The notes beneath the pieces are model-generated. The model saw only the letters and a program-made list of their open reading frames with translations. It was not told the origin of the DNA and ran no database searches. This document shows positions 63,306 through 64,000 of a stretch of 64,000 nt of DNA, in pieces (position 1 is the first letter of the stretch; each line of letters begins with the position of its first letter). Source of the stretch: Prorocentrum cordatum (Eukaryota; Sar; Dinophyceae; Prorocentrales; Prorocentraceae); NCBI GenBank assembly GCA_963575745.1, contig CAUYUJ010018569.1, positions 122,001 through 186,000 on the forward strand, given 5' to 3'. Position numbers and translations under genes: made by a program.

Positions 63306-64000
63306 GGGCCCTCGTGGGCCCGAGCCGGGCCCCCTCGCGCGGCTGGCCCGCGGGCCGGCCCCGCGCGCCCCGCCCGAGTGGCATGCACGGGTCGCCTCGT
63401 GCTTGCCGACCGCGGCGCGTTGCGGCGATGGCCGCCGCGGCGCCCCGGGGGCGTGAGCGGGGCTGCGCCGGGCGCGGGCGCCCCCCGCCTGCCCTGCCTC
63501 CCTCCCCCTCCTCGCCCTCCCTCCCTCCCCTGGCGCGCCCTGTCTCCCCTGGCCCTCCCTGGCCCTCTCGCGCCCTCCCCCTCTCCCCCTCGCCCTCCCT
63601 CCCCTGGCCCTCCCCCTCTCCCCCTCGCCCTCCCTCCCCTGGCGCGCCCTGTCGTTTTCGTCCGTCCTCTGTCGTGTCGTCTGGCGTTCGTCGTGCCACT
63701 GGGCTCCCGCGTGCAGGTGGGAGAGTGTACGGCCCCGCCTCTGGATTATCGGGGCATTCCTCGGAGCCCTTGCGGGGCGGCGGCGACCGCGCCCGCTTCG
63801 CGGGCAGAGAGAAGACAGATGAGAACCAAACGCGCTGCAGTGCGCCAAGCACTAGTAGCCACCTCCCGTCTGCGAGAATGTATCGGGCCACGGGCACAGC
63901 AACTCCCAGAACACGATGCAGACCGAGAGCCTCCGCTGCTGATGCTCCGAAAGCTGGTGGCGGCAGTGCGGCGGATTGACGTCGAAATCAAGGCATGGGG
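63306..64000. other. No gene recognised; CCCT-rich repeats
   Basis: 63490-63655 holds imperfect tandem copies of CCCTCCCTCCCCTGG and CCCCCTCTCCCCCTCGCC. The last 250 bp have open frames on both strands without a recognisable motif. Confidence 0.45.

Overview
The window reads as nuclear DNA of a dinoflagellate. The strongest evidence is an exact copy of the 22-nt dinoflagellate spliced leader (DinoSL) at 23559-23580, followed at once by a truncated second copy. The GC-rich composition, very low gene density, many simple-sequence tracts and several decayed retroelements fit the same source. I cannot name the species. No rRNA, tRNA, CRISPR array or bacterial-type operon was recognised.

Layout. 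1-2.9 kb: a decayed LINE reverse transcriptase (RT). 3.5-9.3 kb: non-LTR element A, with a zinc-finger ORF1 and a broken endonuclease/RT/RNase H ORF2. 9.3-11.3 kb: microsatellites. 11.3-15.7 kb: LINE B, interrupted by a 1.2-kb LINE C that has a 9-bp target-site duplication. 15.9-16.3 kb: another LINE 3' remnant. 17.4-21.8 kb: a large inverted repeat whose centre is a pentanucleotide satellite. 22.1-22.6 kb: a tract with about 10.5-bp periodicity. 22.7-25.7 kb: two tandem copies of a roughly 0.83-kb repeat, the second carrying a processed, SL-tagged retrogene for a four-helix membrane protein. 27.7-28.8 kb: a decayed tyrosine-recombinase (DIRS-like) element. 29-36.5 kb: microsatellites, minisatellites and a 1.6-kb AAC-rich tract. 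36.6-39.2 kb: a decayed element with an unusual RT. 42.2-42.9 kb: a second copy of repeat modules also found at 34-36.5 kb. 44-45.3 kb: a minus-strand frame with an RRM-like segment. 45.9-53.5 kb: microsatellites and short tandem arrays. 53.8-62.2 kb: non-LTR element D, the longest element, with ORF1 plus a frame-broken ORF2. 62.2-64 kb: microsatellites and one strong hairpin.

How it fits together. The LINEs encode (or once encoded) the activities needed for target-primed reverse transcription. The SL retrogene has a 5' SL, a short 3' A run and a 14-15-bp target duplication, as expected if such machinery copied a mature mRNA. The only frame likely to encode a cellular protein with good support is that retrogene (23670-24335). 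The minus-strand RRM-like frame is tentative.
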